DNA from: Pacificimonas pallii
Lineage (GTDB): Bacteria; Pseudomonadota; Alphaproteobacteria; Sphingomonadales; Sphingomonadaceae
Direction: 5' to 3'
NCBI RefSeq assembly: GCF_019204005.1
Contig: NZ_JAGSPA010000002.1
Coordinates: forward strand, 669,806 to 733,805
Length of the DNA stretch: 64,000 nucleotides
The notes below the pieces were generated by a model. The model saw nothing but the letters and a program-made list of their open reading frames with translations, was not told where the DNA came from and searched no databases. Numbering within the stretch: the first letter of the stretch is position 1; each line of letters starts with the position of its first letter. Positions 35,354 through 44,793 of the stretch are shown here, piece by piece. A program made the position numbers and the translations under genes.

Positions 35354-36037
35354 ATGATGACGGATATCGACAAGAAACCCCTGGCCCTGGTGACAGGCGC
35401 ATCGCGCGGCATCGGCGCTGCGACGGCAAAGGCGCTGGCGGCGAAGGGCTATCATGTCCTGCTGACGGCGCGCACCGATGGCGGGCTGGAGGAGGTCGAT
35501 GACGACATCCACGCGGCGGGCGGGACGGCAACGCTGGCCCCGTTCGATCTGAGTGATTTCGAGGCGATCGACCGGCTGGCGCAAGCGGTTGCGGGGCGCT
35601 GGGAACGGCTGGATGCGCTCGTCATGAACGCGGCCATGCTGGGCGATATGACGCCCCTGTCCCATGTCGATGCGGATGCGTTCGAGGCGCTTTTCAAACT
35701 GAATGTCACTGCCAATTTCAGGCTGCTGAAGGCGTTCGACCCGCTGCTGAGAGCGGCGCCGCATGCGGATGTGATTGCGCTCACATCATCAGTCGCGAAC
35801 GAGCCGCGCGCCTTCTGGGGGCCCTATGCCGCGTCAAAGGCGGCGCTGGCCAATCTGACGGAGACCTACGGCGCGGAGATGGACGGGCTGGCGGACGTGA
35901 AGGTGCATGTCGTCGACCCCAAGGGCACCGCAACAAGCATGCGGGCGTCCGCCTTTCCGGGTGAAGATCCATCCACGCTGCGCACGCCCGAAGACGTCGC
36001 CAGCGAGATTTTGGCGCTGCTGCGCATTAGCGGCTGA
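35354..36037 (+). CDS. SDR-family NAD(P)-dependent oxidoreductase
   Basis: About 226 residues (two consecutive ATGs). Cofactor motif LALVTGASRGIGAATAKALA; NAAMLGD instead of the standard NNAG; the catalytic Ser in ALTSSVANEPRAF and YAASKAAL for YxxxK. It resembles the YciK group of SDRs in general form. The substrate is not determinable. It follows purF and its last 11 bp overlap the 3' end of the convergent propeller gene. Confidence 0.85.
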   Translation: MMTDIDKKPLALVTGASRGIGAATAKALAAKGYHVLLTARTDGGLEEVDDDIHAAGGTATLAPFDLSDFEAIDRLAQAVAGRWERLDALVMNAAMLGDMTPLSHVDADAFEALFKLNVTANFRLLKAFDPLLRAAPHADVIALTSSVANEPRAFWGPYAASKAALANLTETYGAEMDGLADVKVHVVDPKGTATSMRASAFPGEDPSTLRTPEDVASEILALLRISG

Positions 36038-36998
36038 CGCCGAGACTGACAGGCGACCAGCCGATCCCGTCACTGCCAGCGCCCGCGGGAAGATAGCGAA
36101 CGATCCTGCCGGTTGCGAAATCTACCTCGGCAATGCGCGCATTGGCCGTCTCCGCGGCGAAGAGCCGTTTGCCGTCGCGAGACCAGATCAAGGTCACCTG
36201 CCGCGTATCGGCATTGCCGCCGATCTTGATCGTACGGACTTTCTCGCGCTTCGCCACGTCGATCACGGACACGCTGCCATCGACCAGGTCGCTGGTCACG
36301 GCCCATTTCCCATCAGGCGAAATGGCGAGGCGGATCGGCATTCGTCCGACATCGATACTGGCGAGGCGGTCGCCGCTATCGGGGTCGAGGACGTAGACGG
36401 TGTTGGAGGCGCGGTTGGCAACCCACAGCTCCTTGCCGTCCGGGGTCAGGGCGATGCCCTCGGGCTCTTCAGCCGCATCGAAATCACCGATCTTCTCGCC
36501 CCGGGCGAGGTCGATCACGGTGACGCTTTTGTCCTGCAGGTTGGAGACATAGGCCCGGGCGCGCCGTTCATCGAAGGCGAGCATGTGGCTGCCCGCCTGA
36601 CCAGTGGAAATGGCGGCGGCGTCTTCGCAATCGGAGGTCACCATGGTCAAGGTCCTGCTGCCCTCGGTCGTGGCCAGAATGACATTCACACTGGTCCAGA
36701 CAATGCCGTGCGGACGCAGATTCGCGCCGAGGCTGCACGTGCCGATCTTCTTCGCCTTTGCGACGTCGAACAGATCGAGCGTGTTGCCGCCATAGGCGAC
36801 GACCATGGCGCGCGTGCCATCGGGGGAGACGGCCACCTCATGCGGCATGGGCCCGGTCGCGACCTCCGCGACTTCCGCGCCGCTTGCGAGGTCGATGAAA
36901 CTGACCGTGTTCGCCTCTTTATTGCCGACGATGAGCGTGGCGGCGCTGGCCGCGGTGGTCAGCAGGCTGGCGGCGGCGAGAGACAGAAGCGTTTTCAT
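36027..36998 (-). CDS. Exported YVTN-type beta-propeller repeat protein
   Basis: 323 residues from the ATG at 36998 (MKTLLSLAAASLLTTAASAA, a signal peptide). The frame is open far upstream, but that part is a shadow of the MFS gene. Repeats of about 40 residues with the pattern PDGKxLWVANRxSNTVxVID are visible (TPDGKELWVANRASNTVYVL; SPDGKWAVTSDLVDGSVSVI), as in YncE and cytochrome-cd1-type seven-blade propellers. It is a periplasmic protein, probably for binding; no heme or metal motif is seen. Confidence 0.85.
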   Translation of the reverse strand: MKTLLSLAAASLLTTAASAATLIVGNKEANTVSFIDLASGAEVAEVATGPMPHEVAVSPDGTRAMVVAYGGNTLDLFDVAKAKKIGTCSLGANLRPHGIVWTSVNVILATTEGSRTLTMVTSDCEDAAAISTGQAGSHMLAFDERRARAYVSNLQDKSVTVIDLARGEKIGDFDAAEEPEGIALTPDGKELWVANRASNTVYVLDPDSGDRLASIDVGRMPIRLAISPDGKWAVTSDLVDGSVSVIDVAKREKVRTIKIGGNADTRQVTLIWSRDGKRLFAAETANARIAEVDFATGRIVRYLPAGAGSDGIGWSPVSLGVSR

Positions 36999-37104
36999 AA
37001 GCGGAAGGCTAGCACAGCCCCTGCCCCGCCGTGAAAGGGAATCCTTGCCGCGGGCAAATTTCCATGGGGTGTTCAGCCCCCAGGGTTGCGCTAGGGAGGC
37101 GGGC

Positions 37105-38403
37105 GTGAGCAGCGACGACACCATCCACCCCCTCCGCATCCCGAATTTCCGCGCATTCTGGTTCACGCGGCTGGCGATGACGCTGGCGCAATATGCCATG
37201 ATGCTGATCATCGGCTGGCAGACGTATAACATCGCGCGCGACGGCGGGATGAGCGTGGCGGGGGCGTCGGGGCAATTGGCGCTGATCGGCCTTTTGCAGT
37301 TCCTGCCGCTTTTTTTTCTGACGCCGTTTTCCGGCCTTGCGGCGGATCGTCTGGACCGCCGCACGGTCGGCAAGGTGACAATGGCGATGCAGGCTGTCTG
37401 CGCAGCTATATTGGCGGTGTTCACGCAGGCGGATGCGATGACCCTGCCCGTGCTGTTTTCGATTGCCGTCGTCCTGGGCATTGTGCGCGCGTTCACAGGA
37501 CCGGCACTCAGCTCGCTGGCACCGAACCTGGTGCCGAAAGCCGTTTTGCCCAACGCCATCGCGCTGAGTTCGATTTCATGGCAGTCGGGCGCCATTATCG
37601 GCCCGGCCATTGGCGGCTATTTCTATGAGGTCGCACCGGCGCTGCCCTATGCCATTGGCTGCGGCCTGTTCATCACGGCGTTCATCGCGCTGAGCCGGAT
37701 CGGCAAGGTCCCGCGCCCGGCGATCACCGGTACAAAGCGGCCCATCGGTCAGATCGTCGACGGGCTGGCCTATGTCCGGAAGAACAAGATCGTGCTGGGG
37801 TCGATCACGCTCGACCTGTTCGCGGTGTTTCTGGCGGGCGCGACGGCGCTGTTTCCGGTCTATGCACGCGACATATTGCACGTCGGCGCAAGCGGGCTGA
37901 GCCAGCTGGCCGCCGCCCCGGCGGCAGGCGCGGCGCTGACCGCTTTATGGTTCAGTTTTCGCCCGCTGAAGACCGGCGTGGGGCCAAAAATGCTGGGTGC
38001 AGTTGCCATATTCGCCGTGGCCACCATCATCTTCGCGTTCAGCACGCTGATGGCATTATCACTGGCGGCGCTGTTCGTCATCGGCGCGGCGGATATGTTC
38101 AGCGTCTATATCCGCAGCTCGCTGATCCAGCTGCATACGCCGGACGAGAAGCGCGGCCGGGTGAATGCCGTGTCGCAGATGACGATCAGCGCATCGAACG
38201 AGCTTGGCGATGCGTTTTCAGGGACGCTTGCCTATCTGCTCGGTCCCGTTGCGGCCGTCGCGATTGGCGGACTGGGTGCGTTGGCGGTGGTGGGCGGGTA
38301 TCTTGGCCTGTTCCCGGAACTTCGCCGCGCACGAACCTTTGATCCGCCAGATGAAATCACCGATATAGTCCCCGACAAGAAACCATCCGGAGAGCCCACA
38401 TGA
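37105..38403 (+). CDS. MFS exporter of the EntS/MFS_3 group
   Basis: 432 residues. The start is a GTG at 37105 with a strong ribosome binding site, GGGAGG, 5 nt upstream; the ORF is open further upstream but that part is antisense to the propeller gene. About 12 membrane helices follow ([40 protein letters not shown], and others). Loop 2-3 has [12 protein letters not shown], a D-R-x-x-R pattern, and the cytoplasmic [18 protein letters not shown] loop is typical of the group. The substrate is unknown. It overlaps cysK by 4 bp (ATGA). Confidence 0.88.
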   Translation: MSSDDTIHPLRIPNFRAFWFTRLAMTLAQYAMMLIIGWQTYNIARDGGMSVAGASGQLALIGLLQFLPLFFLTPFSGLAADRLDRRTVGKVTMAMQAVCAAILAVFTQADAMTLPVLFSIAVVLGIVRAFTGPALSSLAPNLVPKAVLPNAIALSSISWQSGAIIGPAIGGYFYEVAPALPYAIGCGLFITAFIALSRIGKVPRPAITGTKRPIGQIVDGLAYVRKNKIVLGSITLDLFAVFLAGATALFPVYARDILHVGASGLSQLAAAPAAGAALTALWFSFRPLKTGVGPKMLGAVAIFAVATIIFAFSTLMALSLAALFVIGAADMFSVYIRSSLIQLHTPDEKRGRVNAVSQMTISASNELGDAFSGTLAYLLGPVAAVAIGGLGALAVVGGYLGLFPELRRARTFDPPDEITDIVPDKKPSGEPT

Positions 38404-39320
38404 TCGCCGACAGCATCCTGGCCACGATTGGCAACACACCGCACATTCACATGAAACGCCTGTTCCCGGGCCACGATGTCTGGATCAAGTCGGAACGCGG
38501 CAATCCCGGCGGCTCCATCAAGGACCGCATCGCGCTTGCCATGGTCGAGGACGCGGAAGCCTCCGGCGCGCTGAAGCCCGGCGGCACGATCATCGAACCG
38601 ACATCGGGCAATACCGGCATCGGCCTTGCCATGGTCGCGGCGGTGAAGGGCTATAAGCTCGTCCTCGTTATGCCGGAAAGCATGTCCGTCGAGCGGCGCC
38701 GGCTGATGCTGGCCTATGGCGCTAGCTTCGACCTGACCGACAAGGCAAAGGGCATGAAGGGCGCCATCGAGCGCGCCATCGAGCTGGTCGAAGACACGCC
38801 GGACGCATGGATGCCGCAGCAGTTCGACAATCCATCGAATGTGGACGTACACACGAAGACCACGGCGCTGGAAATCCTGAAAGATTTTGGCGATAATCCG
38901 CTGGACGCAATGATTACCGGCGTCGGCACCGGCGGGCATATCACAGGTTGCGCGGAAGTGCTGAAGCCGGAAATGCCGGGCCTGCAGGTGCTGGCCGTGG
39001 AGCCGACGCTGTCGCCGGTCATCTCTGGCGGCCAGCCCGGACCGCATCCCATTCAGGGCATCGGCGCGGGCTTCATCCCCGGCAATCTGCACACGTCCAG
39101 CATAGACGGTGCGATCAAGGTGGATCCCGACGATGCAAAGGAAATGGCGCGCCGCTGTGCCCGTGAAGAAGGCATGCTGGTCGGCATTTCATCCGGGGCG
39201 ACACTGGCCGCCATCGCGCAATGGCTGGAAGCGCAGGACGGGCCGAAGCGCGTTCTCGGTTTCAATTACGATACTGGCGAGCGCTATCTGAGCGTCGCGG
39301 ACTTCCTGCCAACGGAATAG
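38400..39320 (+). CDS. cysK: Cysteine synthase A (O-acetylserine sulfhydrylase)
   Basis: 306-residue PLP enzyme making cysteine from O-acetylserine and sulfide. The PLP Lys is K41 in NPGGSIKDR. The substrate loop TSGNTGIG and the phosphate-binding [10 protein letters not shown] are present, and [10 protein letters not shown] lies near the C-terminus. The substrate is provided by CysE (9.0 kb). It is translationally coupled to an MFS exporter, which may handle cysteine or a metabolite, though that is an inference. Confidence 0.95.
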   Translation: MIADSILATIGNTPHIHMKRLFPGHDVWIKSERGNPGGSIKDRIALAMVEDAEASGALKPGGTIIEPTSGNTGIGLAMVAAVKGYKLVLVMPESMSVERRRLMLAYGASFDLTDKAKGMKGAIERAIELVEDTPDAWMPQQFDNPSNVDVHTKTTALEILKDFGDNPLDAMITGVGTGGHITGCAEVLKPEMPGLQVLAVEPTLSPVISGGQPGPHPIQGIGAGFIPGNLHTSSIDGAIKVDPDDAKEMARRCAREEGMLVGISSGATLAAIAQWLEAQDGPKRVLGFNYDTGERYLSVADFLPTE

Positions 39321-39348
39321 ACTGGACGGCCAAGGGCGCTGCCGCGAT

Positions 39349-39804
39349 TCAGGCAGCGCGCACAGCCCTTTCCGGCGCGGCGACCCTGTCGGCGAGTACG
39401 TATAGAATCGTGTTTTCGCGTTCTATGCGTTGTTCCAGCATGTCAAATATCTGTTTTGTTTCCAGGCGGAAGCCGGACCAGTTGCGCCTGATATCGACGA
39501 TATTGCGCCAGCGTTCGATGAAGATATCGAAATCATGCCCGATACGGCCAATTTCATTGCGGAACCGGCGCGCCGTCTCGGCAATCTCCGCATCGTCGGA
39601 ATTTATCATCCGCGGGTAGAGATCCTTGTTCTCCCGCACGAGATGCCTGCGAAGCCCGCCCGACAATTTCGCGAGCAGCAGGCCAAGTTCAAAGGCTTCG
39701 TCAGCCCCCGGCTCGCTGCCGATATTGTCAATCCGCGCGCCGATACCCTGAATGAGCGTCAGGGTGCTCTCATGCTGCCGACGTAGTTTTACCATATCGC
39801 TCAT
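39349..39804 (-). CDS. Hemerythrin-like domain protein
   Basis: 151 residues from the ATG at 39804, chosen because GAGG lies correctly upstream; a GTG 3 codons earlier is in frame. The all-helical body carries ligand-like residues: H8 in MVKLRRQHESTLTLIQ, the HLVREN pattern (H-x-x-x-E) and DDAEIAETARRFRNEIGRIG HDFDIFI in the third helix (split here). These match the bacterial hemerythrin or regulator-of-iron-sulfur-repair-like fold. It may bind a diiron site or sense O2/NO; the exact role is unknown. Confidence 0.75.
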   Translation of the reverse strand: MSDMVKLRRQHESTLTLIQGIGARIDNIGSEPGADEAFELGLLLAKLSGGLRRHLVRENKDLYPRMINSDDAEIAETARRFRNEIGRIGHDFDIFIERWRNIVDIRRNWSGFRLETKQIFDMLEQRIERENTILYVLADRVAAPERAVRAA

Positions 39805-39844
39805 TGGGCTCACCTCACGGGATAGAGCCCGGGGTTCATAAACC

Positions 39845-39865
39845 TTACCGCTTACAAAGCGGTAA
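39845..39865. promoter_or_regulatory. Perfect 9-bp dyad upstream of the hemerythrin-like gene
   Basis: TTACCGCTT, ACA, AAGCGGTAA. It lies 41-61 bp upstream of the hemerythrin-like start and 20-40 bp after the rhomboid stop. There is no T-run after it on the minus strand, which argues against a standard terminator. A short, sharp dyad just upstream of a gene is the usual look of an operator. Either role is possible. Confidence 0.45.
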
Positions 39866-39885
39866 ATTCGCCGTGACGACGGTGC

Positions 39886-40581
39886 CTAGCGCGCCTTGAT
39901 CGCGTCCCGCGCCAGCGGCAGGCCGAGGATCAGGCCGCACAGGAAACCGCCGACATGCGCCCAGATCGCGATGCCGCCGCCGCTGCCATCGTTGAAAACA
40001 TAGCCGATGCCGAGTTGCAGGATGATCCAGACGGCGGCCAGTTTGAGGGCCTGCGTGCGTTCCGTCGCACCGCCTTCCCGCCTGCCGAAAATCATCGCAT
40101 GGGCCGCGAATATGCCTGCGATGGAGCCGGAGGCCCCGACATGGGGGATGACGGACCCGGGGTCGAGCGCCACCTCAAGGACGGCACCCGCCACGCCGCT
40201 GACGACGTACAGTGCGACAAAACGACCTGTCCCCAGAAGGTTTTCAACGAACCTGCCGATAAAGATCAGGAAGACCATATTGAGGAAAAGGTGACCGAAG
40301 TCGGCATGCGCGAACTGCATTGTGATCGGCGTCAGATACGCCGGCACGAAAAAGCCCTGCGCGACGATCTCGCCCGTCAGGCGCGCCGGGATAAGCGATA
40401 ATTGGCCGCCAATATTGGCAAGCGGCAGGAAAATATCGACAAGCCAGAACAGCACGCACAGACCGGCCAGCGCACTTGTCGCCGGCGCAGTCTGAATCAG
40501 CGTGGGTTTGCTATTTAAATGCAATCGCGGCGATTTCGTAATATTTCTCGCCCGATGGCGTCGCAACCTCGACCTCGTCAC
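39886..40581 (-). CDS. Rhomboid-family intramembrane serine protease
   Basis: Six membrane helices. The catalytic Ser is in GASGSIAG, the His in [10 protein letters not shown], and the helix-2 H-x-x-x-N is in [14 protein letters not shown]. The exact start is uncertain: the only upstream ATG (40581) lies 70 bp inside greA and gives a very basic leader, while a TTG at 40524 overlaps greA by only 14 bp and starts near the first helix. Neither has a clear ribosome binding site. It is co-directional with greA. Confidence 0.85.
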   Translation of the reverse strand: MTRSRLRRHRARNITKSPRLHLNSKPTLIQTAPATSALAGLCVLFWLVDIFLPLANIGGQLSLIPARLTGEIVAQGFFVPAYLTPITMQFAHADFGHLFLNMVFLIFIGRFVENLLGTGRFVALYVVSGVAGAVLEVALDPGSVIPHVGASGSIAGIFAAHAMIFGRREGGATERTQALKLAAVWIILQLGIGYVFNDGSGGGIAIWAHVGGFLCGLILGLPLARDAIKAR

Positions 40582-40990
40582 CCTTGCGGCGACCGATCAA
40601 TGCGCGGCCGAGCGGCGAGGTATATGAGATACGCCCCGCCTTTGCGTCCGCCTCGTAGGGGCCGACGATCTGATAGGTGACGGGCTTGTCATCCTCGTCG
40701 AGGAGTTCCACCGTCGCCGCGAACACGACCTTGTCGCCCGTCAGGTCGGCGGGGTCGATGATCTGCGCACGGCTGATCTTGTCCTCAAGATCGGTGATCT
40801 GGGCTTCGACCTGGCCCTGACGCTCCTTCGCGGCATGATATTCGGCGTTCTCGGACAGATCGCCATGCGCCCGCGCCTCTTCAATGGCCGCGACGATCTG
40901 GTGCCGCTCCGTATTCTTCAGTTTGTTCAGCTCTGCTGTCATCCGGTCATAGCCGTCACGCAACATGGGCGTTTTTTCGAGCGTAGCCAT
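40511..40990 (-). CDS. greA: Transcription elongation factor GreA
   Basis: 159 residues. An N-terminal antiparallel coiled coil ([20 protein letters not shown], then [20 protein letters not shown]) carries the D-x-x-E tip acting in the RNA polymerase secondary channel to cleave backtracked RNA. The C-terminal FKBP-like domain is [20 protein letters not shown]. Full-length. It lies 83 bp after carB on the same strand. Confidence 0.96.
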   Translation of the reverse strand: MATLEKTPMLRDGYDRMTAELNKLKNTERHQIVAAIEEARAHGDLSENAEYHAAKERQGQVEAQITDLEDKISRAQIIDPADLTGDKVVFAATVELLDEDDKPVTYQIVGPYEADAKAGRISYTSPLGRALIGRRKGDEVEVATPSGEKYYEIAAIAFK

Positions 40991-41073
40991 GCGCTTAATC
41001 CCTCATAGCAAAAGACAACCTGTCCGTCGGCGGCGTTAACCACACGCGTCATTGGCCGGGCTGTCGGAAAACC

Positions 41074-44000
41074 TCAGATCGCTGAATAATAAGACTGTAG
41101 CGAGCGGACTTCAAGAGGGCCGGCGCGCATGGCCGCAATCGCCTGCACCGCGGCCCTGCTCGCCGCGGCTGTCGTATAATAGGGCACCTTCCCCATAACG
41201 GCGCTCGACCGGATGCTCTTGGAATCCTCCAGCGCCTGCGCGCCTTCGGTGGTGTTGAATATCATCGCGACAGCGTCATTCTTTATTTCATCAACGATGT
41301 GCGGCGACCCCTCAAGGACCTTGTTGATGCGCTTTACGGCGAGACCCTCGGCGCGCAGATACGCTTCGGTGCCGCCTGTGGCGATCAGCGAGAAACCAAG
41401 ATCGACGAGTTGGCGCGCTGCGGCGAGGATTTGCGGCTTGTCCGTGTCCTTCACCGATATGAAGACAACGCCATCGTCCGGCAGATTGGTCTGCACGGCG
41501 ATCTGGGATTTCGCGAAAGCGATTTCGAAATTCATGTCTATGCCCATGACTTCACCGGTCGATTTCATTTCCGGGCCAAGCACGGGATCGGTGCCGGGGA
41601 AGCGGGCAAAGGGAAAAATCGCCTCCTTCACCGCGATGTGCTTCATATGCCGCGGCGGCATTTCGAAGTCGGTGAGTGTTTCACCGGCCATCACGCGCGC
41701 CGCGATCTTGGCGATGGGCGCGCCCTTCGCCTTCGCCACAAAGGGCACAGTGCGGGAGGCGCGCGGGTTTACCTCGATCAGATAGACCTCCTCATCCTTA
41801 ACGGCATATTGCACGTTCATCAGACCGCGCACGTTCAGCGCCATGGCAAGTGCCTCGGTCTGCCGTTCGATCTCGGCAATCACGTTGTCAGACAGGGAAT
41901 ATGGCGGCAGCGAACAGGCGCTGTCGCCGGAATGCACGCCCGCCTCCTCAATGTGCTGCAAAACCCCCGCGACATGAACGGTTTCACCGTCGGCAAGCGC
42001 GTCGACGTCGACTTCTATGGCATCGCGCAGATACTGGTCGACCAAGACCGGCAGGCCGTCGGGAACCAGCATGGCGGCCTTCATATAGGTTTCCAGCTGG
42101 CGGTCGCTGTCGACGACCTCCATGCCCCGCCCGCCAAGGACGTTGGAGGGGCGCAGCAGCACGGGATAACCAAGCTTGCTCGCCTCGCGCTGGGCCTCCT
42201 CCAGCGTGCGGGCAATGCCATTGGCGGGCTGTTTCAGGCCAAGGCGGTCGATGAGAGCCGCGAAACGCTCTCTGTCCTCCGCCTCGTCAATGGCGCTGAC
42301 GGCGGTGCCGAGGATGGGGATTCCGGCCGCCTCCAGCGCGGGTGCGAGTTTCAGCGGTGTCTGACCGCCGAACTGCACGATGACACCCGCCAGGGTGCCA
42401 TTCTGCTGCTCGACATGCAGGATTTCGAGTACATCCTCGGCTGTCAGCGGTTCGAAATAGAGGCGGTCGGACGTGTCGTAATCCGTTGAAACGGTCTCTG
42501 GATTGCAGTTGACCATGATGGTTTCATAACCCGCATCGGCAAGCGCAAAGGCGGCGTGGCAGCAGCAATAGTCGAATTCGATGCCCTGCCCGATCCGGTT
42601 CGGTCCGCCGCCCAGAATAACGACCTTGTTGCGCGGCGTGGGGACCGATTCGCACTCCGGCGCGCCAAAGATCGGCCCCTCATAGGTGGAGTACATGTAA
42701 GGCGTCTTCGCTTCGAACTCGGCAGCGCAGGTGTCGATGCGTTTGTAGACGGGGCGCACATTGAGGGCGTGCCGATGCGCCGCCGCGTCGATGCCCGACA
42801 GCGCGGAGAGACGCGCATCGGAGAAGCCCATGCTTTTCAGCGCGCGCATATCTGCGGCGCCGGCGGGGAGGCCGTTCGCCTCGACCTGCCGTTCCGCTTC
42901 GATAATCTCGCGGATGCGCGCCAGGAACCAGGGATCGTAGAAGCTGAGGCGGTGAATCTCCTCATCGGGAAACCCGCGCCGCATGGCTTCCGCGACGACC
43001 AGAAGGCGGTCGGGCGTCGCCTTGGCAAGCCGCGCGGCCACCCCGCCATCGCCTTCGGCGGTGAGTTCCGGCATCGGATCGAGGCCGTCGAGACCGGTTT
43101 CCAGGCCGCGCAGCGCCTTCTGGAAGCTTTCCGCGAAGTTCCGGCCGATGGCCATCACTTCACCCACGGACTTCATCGCCGTCGACAGGGTGTTGGAGGC
43201 GCCGCGGAATTTCTCAAAGGCGAAGCGCGGGATTTTCGTTACGACATAATCGATTGTCGGTTCGAACGAGGCGGGCGTTGCACCCGTGATATCATTTTCG
43301 ATCTCGTCGAGCGTATAGCCGACGGCCAGCTTTGCCGCGACCTTGGCGATGGGGAAGCCGGTCGCCTTGGAAGCGAGCGCGGAACTGCGCGACACGCGCG
43401 GGTTCATCTCGATGACGATCAGGCGCCCGGTCTTCGGATTGACGGCGAACTGGACGTTCGAACCGCCGGTTTCGACGCCAATCTCGCGCAGCACCGCGAT
43501 GCTGGCGTTGCGCATGATCTGATATTCCTTGTCGGTCAGCGTCAGCGCGGGGGCAACGGTGATCGAATCGCCCGTGTGCACACCCATGGGATCGACATTT
43601 TCGATGCTGCAGATGATGATGCAATTGTCGTTTTTATCGCGCACCACCTCCATCTCATATTCTTTCCAGCCGAGGACGCTCTCCTCGATCAGGACTTCGG
43701 TTGTGGGCGAGGCGTCGAGGCCGCCGCGGACGATCTCAAGGAAGTCCTCCTTGTTATACGCGACGCCGCCGCCAGTGCCGCCAAGCGTGAAGCTGGGCCG
43801 GATGATGGCGGGCAGGCCGACCTTTTCGAGCGCGGCCAGCGCCTCCTGATCGGTGTGCGCGATGGCGGAGATCGGGCTTTCGAGGCCAATCTTGTCCATT
43901 GCGTTCCGGAATTTCAGCCGGTCCTCCGCCTTGTCGATGGCCTCAGCGTCGGCGCCGATCAGCTCAACGCCGTATTTTTCAAGCGTCCCATCCTGATGCA

Positions 44001-44322
44001 GCGCCAGCGCGGTGTTCAGCGCCGTCTGGCCGCCCATGGTGGGCAGCACCGCCAGCGTCTCCTCTGGGTGCAGCGCGCGTTCCTTTGCGATGACCTTGGC
44101 GACCATTTCGGGCGTGATTGGCTCGATATAGGTCGCGTCCGCCATGTCGGGATCGGTCATGATCGTGGCGGGGTTGGAGTTCACCAGAACGATCCGGTAC
44201 CCCTCCTCGCGCAGCGCCTTGCACGCCTGCACGCCCGAATAATCGAACTCACACGCCTGCCCGATGACGATAGGACCAGCGCCGATGATGAGAATGGAGG
44301 AGATGTCGGTGCGTTTAGGCAT
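41074..44322 (-). CDS. carB: Carbamoyl-phosphate synthase large subunit
   Basis: 1082 residues, full-length. Two ATP-grasp halves are seen ([20 protein letters not shown] at the N-terminus; [20 protein letters not shown] midway). The C-terminal MGS-like allosteric domain is about residues 940-1082 ([20 protein letters not shown]). It uses ammonia from CarA to make carbamoyl phosphate for arginine and pyrimidines. In most relatives carB follows carA closely; here a DUF559 unit of about 450 bp separates them. Confidence 0.97.
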   Translation of the reverse strand: MPKRTDISSILIIGAGPIVIGQACEFDYSGVQACKALREEGYRIVLVNSNPATIMTDPDMADATYIEPITPEMVAKVIAKERALHPEETLAVLPTMGGQTALNTALALHQDGTLEKYGVELIGADAEAIDKAEDRLKFRNAMDKIGLESPISAIAHTDQEALAALEKVGLPAIIRPSFTLGGTGGGVAYNKEDFLEIVRGGLDASPTTEVLIEESVLGWKEYEMEVVRDKNDNCIIICSIENVDPMGVHTGDSITVAPALTLTDKEYQIMRNASIAVLREIGVETGGSNVQFAVNPKTGRLIVIEMNPRVSRSSALASKATGFPIAKVAAKLAVGYTLDEIENDITGATPASFEPTIDYVVTKIPRFAFEKFRGASNTLSTAMKSVGEVMAIGRNFAESFQKALRGLETGLDGLDPMPELTAEGDGGVAARLAKATPDRLLVVAEAMRRGFPDEEIHRLSFYDPWFLARIREIIEAERQVEANGLPAGAADMRALKSMGFSDARLSALSGIDAAAHRHALNVRPVYKRIDTCAAEFEAKTPYMYSTYEGPIFGAPECESVPTPRNKVVILGGGPNRIGQGIEFDYCCCHAAFALADAGYETIMVNCNPETVSTDYDTSDRLYFEPLTAEDVLEILHVEQQNGTLAGVIVQFGGQTPLKLAPALEAAGIPILGTAVSAIDEAEDRERFAALIDRLGLKQPANGIARTLEEAQREASKLGYPVLLRPSNVLGGRGMEVVDSDRQLETYMKAAMLVPDGLPVLVDQYLRDAIEVDVDALADGETVHVAGVLQHIEEAGVHSGDSACSLPPYSLSDNVIAEIERQTEALAMALNVRGLMNVQYAVKDEEVYLIEVNPRASRTVPFVAKAKGAPIAKIAARVMAGETLTDFEMPPRHMKHIAVKEAIFPFARFPGTDPVLGPEMKSTGEVMGIDMNFEIAFAKSQIAVQTNLPDDGVVFISVKDTDKPQILAAARQLVDLGFSLIATGGTEAYLRAEGLAVKRINKVLEGSPHIVDEIKNDAVAMIFNTTEGAQALEDSKSIRSSAVMGKVPYYTTAAASRAAVQAIAAMRAGPLEVRSLQSYYSAI

Positions 44323-44339
44323 GATGACGGACCTTTAAG

Positions 44340-44376
44340 CCCTCTCCCCGCCGGGGAGAGGGTCTGGGAGAGGGGG
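44340..44376. repeat. Left inverted repeat of the DUF559 unit
   Basis: 37 bp made of a palindrome (44340-44362: CCCTCTCCCC, GCC, GGGGAGAGGG) plus an arm ending in GGGAGAGGGGG. Its reverse complement matches the right repeat at 35 of 37 positions, with mismatches only at 44364-44365. It begins 17 bp upstream of the carB ATG and ends 22 bp before the DUF559 start. Confidence 0.85.
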
Positions 44377-44398
44377 ACGATGCGGCTAAAGAGGTCGA

Positions 44399-44767
44399 AT
44401 GCCCAGAAGAGATCCAATCCCTCTCAAACGTGCGAAGGCCCTGCGGTCGAACATACCGCTGGCGGAGGCCCTGCTGTGGGAGAAGCTCCGCGCCAGGCGC
44501 CTCGGCGGCATGAAGTTCTCGCGGCAGGTTCCGATCGGACCCTACATTGTCGACTTCGCCGCGCGGCGCGAGCGGCTGGCGATTGAGCTCGACGGCGACA
44601 GCCATGCCGGGCGCGAGACCTACGACGCGGCCCGGACGGCGTTCATCGAGGGCCAGGGCTGGCATGTCCTGCGGTTCTGGAACGACGACATTTTCACCAA
44701 TATCGAAGGCGCCTGCGCCGACATTCTCCGCGCCGCGGAGAGCCGCTGCGCGGCCCCCTCTCCCTAA
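44399..44767 (+). CDS. DUF559 protein (Vsr/PD-(D/E)xK-like endonuclease fold)
   Basis: 122 residues. The N-terminal RAKALRSNIPLAEALLWEKL and LRARRLGGMKFSRQVPIGPY are typical of DUF559. The nuclease-like core is D52 in YIVDFAARRERLAIELDGD with E63 and D65, then AFIEGQGWHVLRFWNDDIF. The family is related to the very-short-patch-repair endonuclease. The stop codon (TAA at 44765-44767) lies inside the right inverted repeat, so the end of the protein is encoded by the repeat itself. It is the only plus-strand gene between the minus-strand carA and carB. Confidence 0.88.
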   Translation: MPRRDPIPLKRAKALRSNIPLAEALLWEKLRARRLGGMKFSRQVPIGPYIVDFAARRERLAIELDGDSHAGRETYDAARTAFIEGQGWHVLRFWNDDIFTNIEGACADILRAAESRCAAPSP

Positions 44768-44790
44768 CCCTCTCCCCGGCGGGGAGAGGG
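44754..44790. repeat. Right inverted repeat of the DUF559 unit
   Basis: 37 bp, the reverse complement of the left repeat at 35 of 37 positions. The inner palindrome is at 44768-44790 (CCCTCTCCCC, GGC, GGGGAGAGGG). It contains the last codons and stop of the DUF559 gene and ends 3 bp from the carA stop codon, where it could also act as the 3' hairpin of carA mRNA. Confidence 0.85.
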
Positions 44791-44793
44791 GAT

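Larger units (their letters stand above)
44340..44790. mobile_element. Putative DUF559 mobile unit inserted between carA and carB
   Basis: A 451-bp segment with near-perfect 37-bp inverted repeats at its ends and a single ORF (DUF559) between. It lies antisense in what is normally a tight carA-carB operon: the right end is 3 bp from the carA stop and the left end is 17 bp from the carB ATG. No target-site duplication is evident and no transposase is present. Mobility is an inference from structure; DUF559 genes with flanking palindromes of this CCCTCTCCC type recur in alphaproteobacterial genomes. Confidence 0.6.

Noticed and set aside
36999..37610. Long N-terminal extension of the beta-propeller protein
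   Set aside because: Antisense to the MFS gene; the signal peptide at 36998 and the strong GGGAGG site for the MFS GTG start at 37105 make the extension untenable.
42556..44586. 676-codon open frame opposite carB
   Set aside because: Shadow of carB in the complementary frame; no recognisable domain and it runs through the DUF559 unit.
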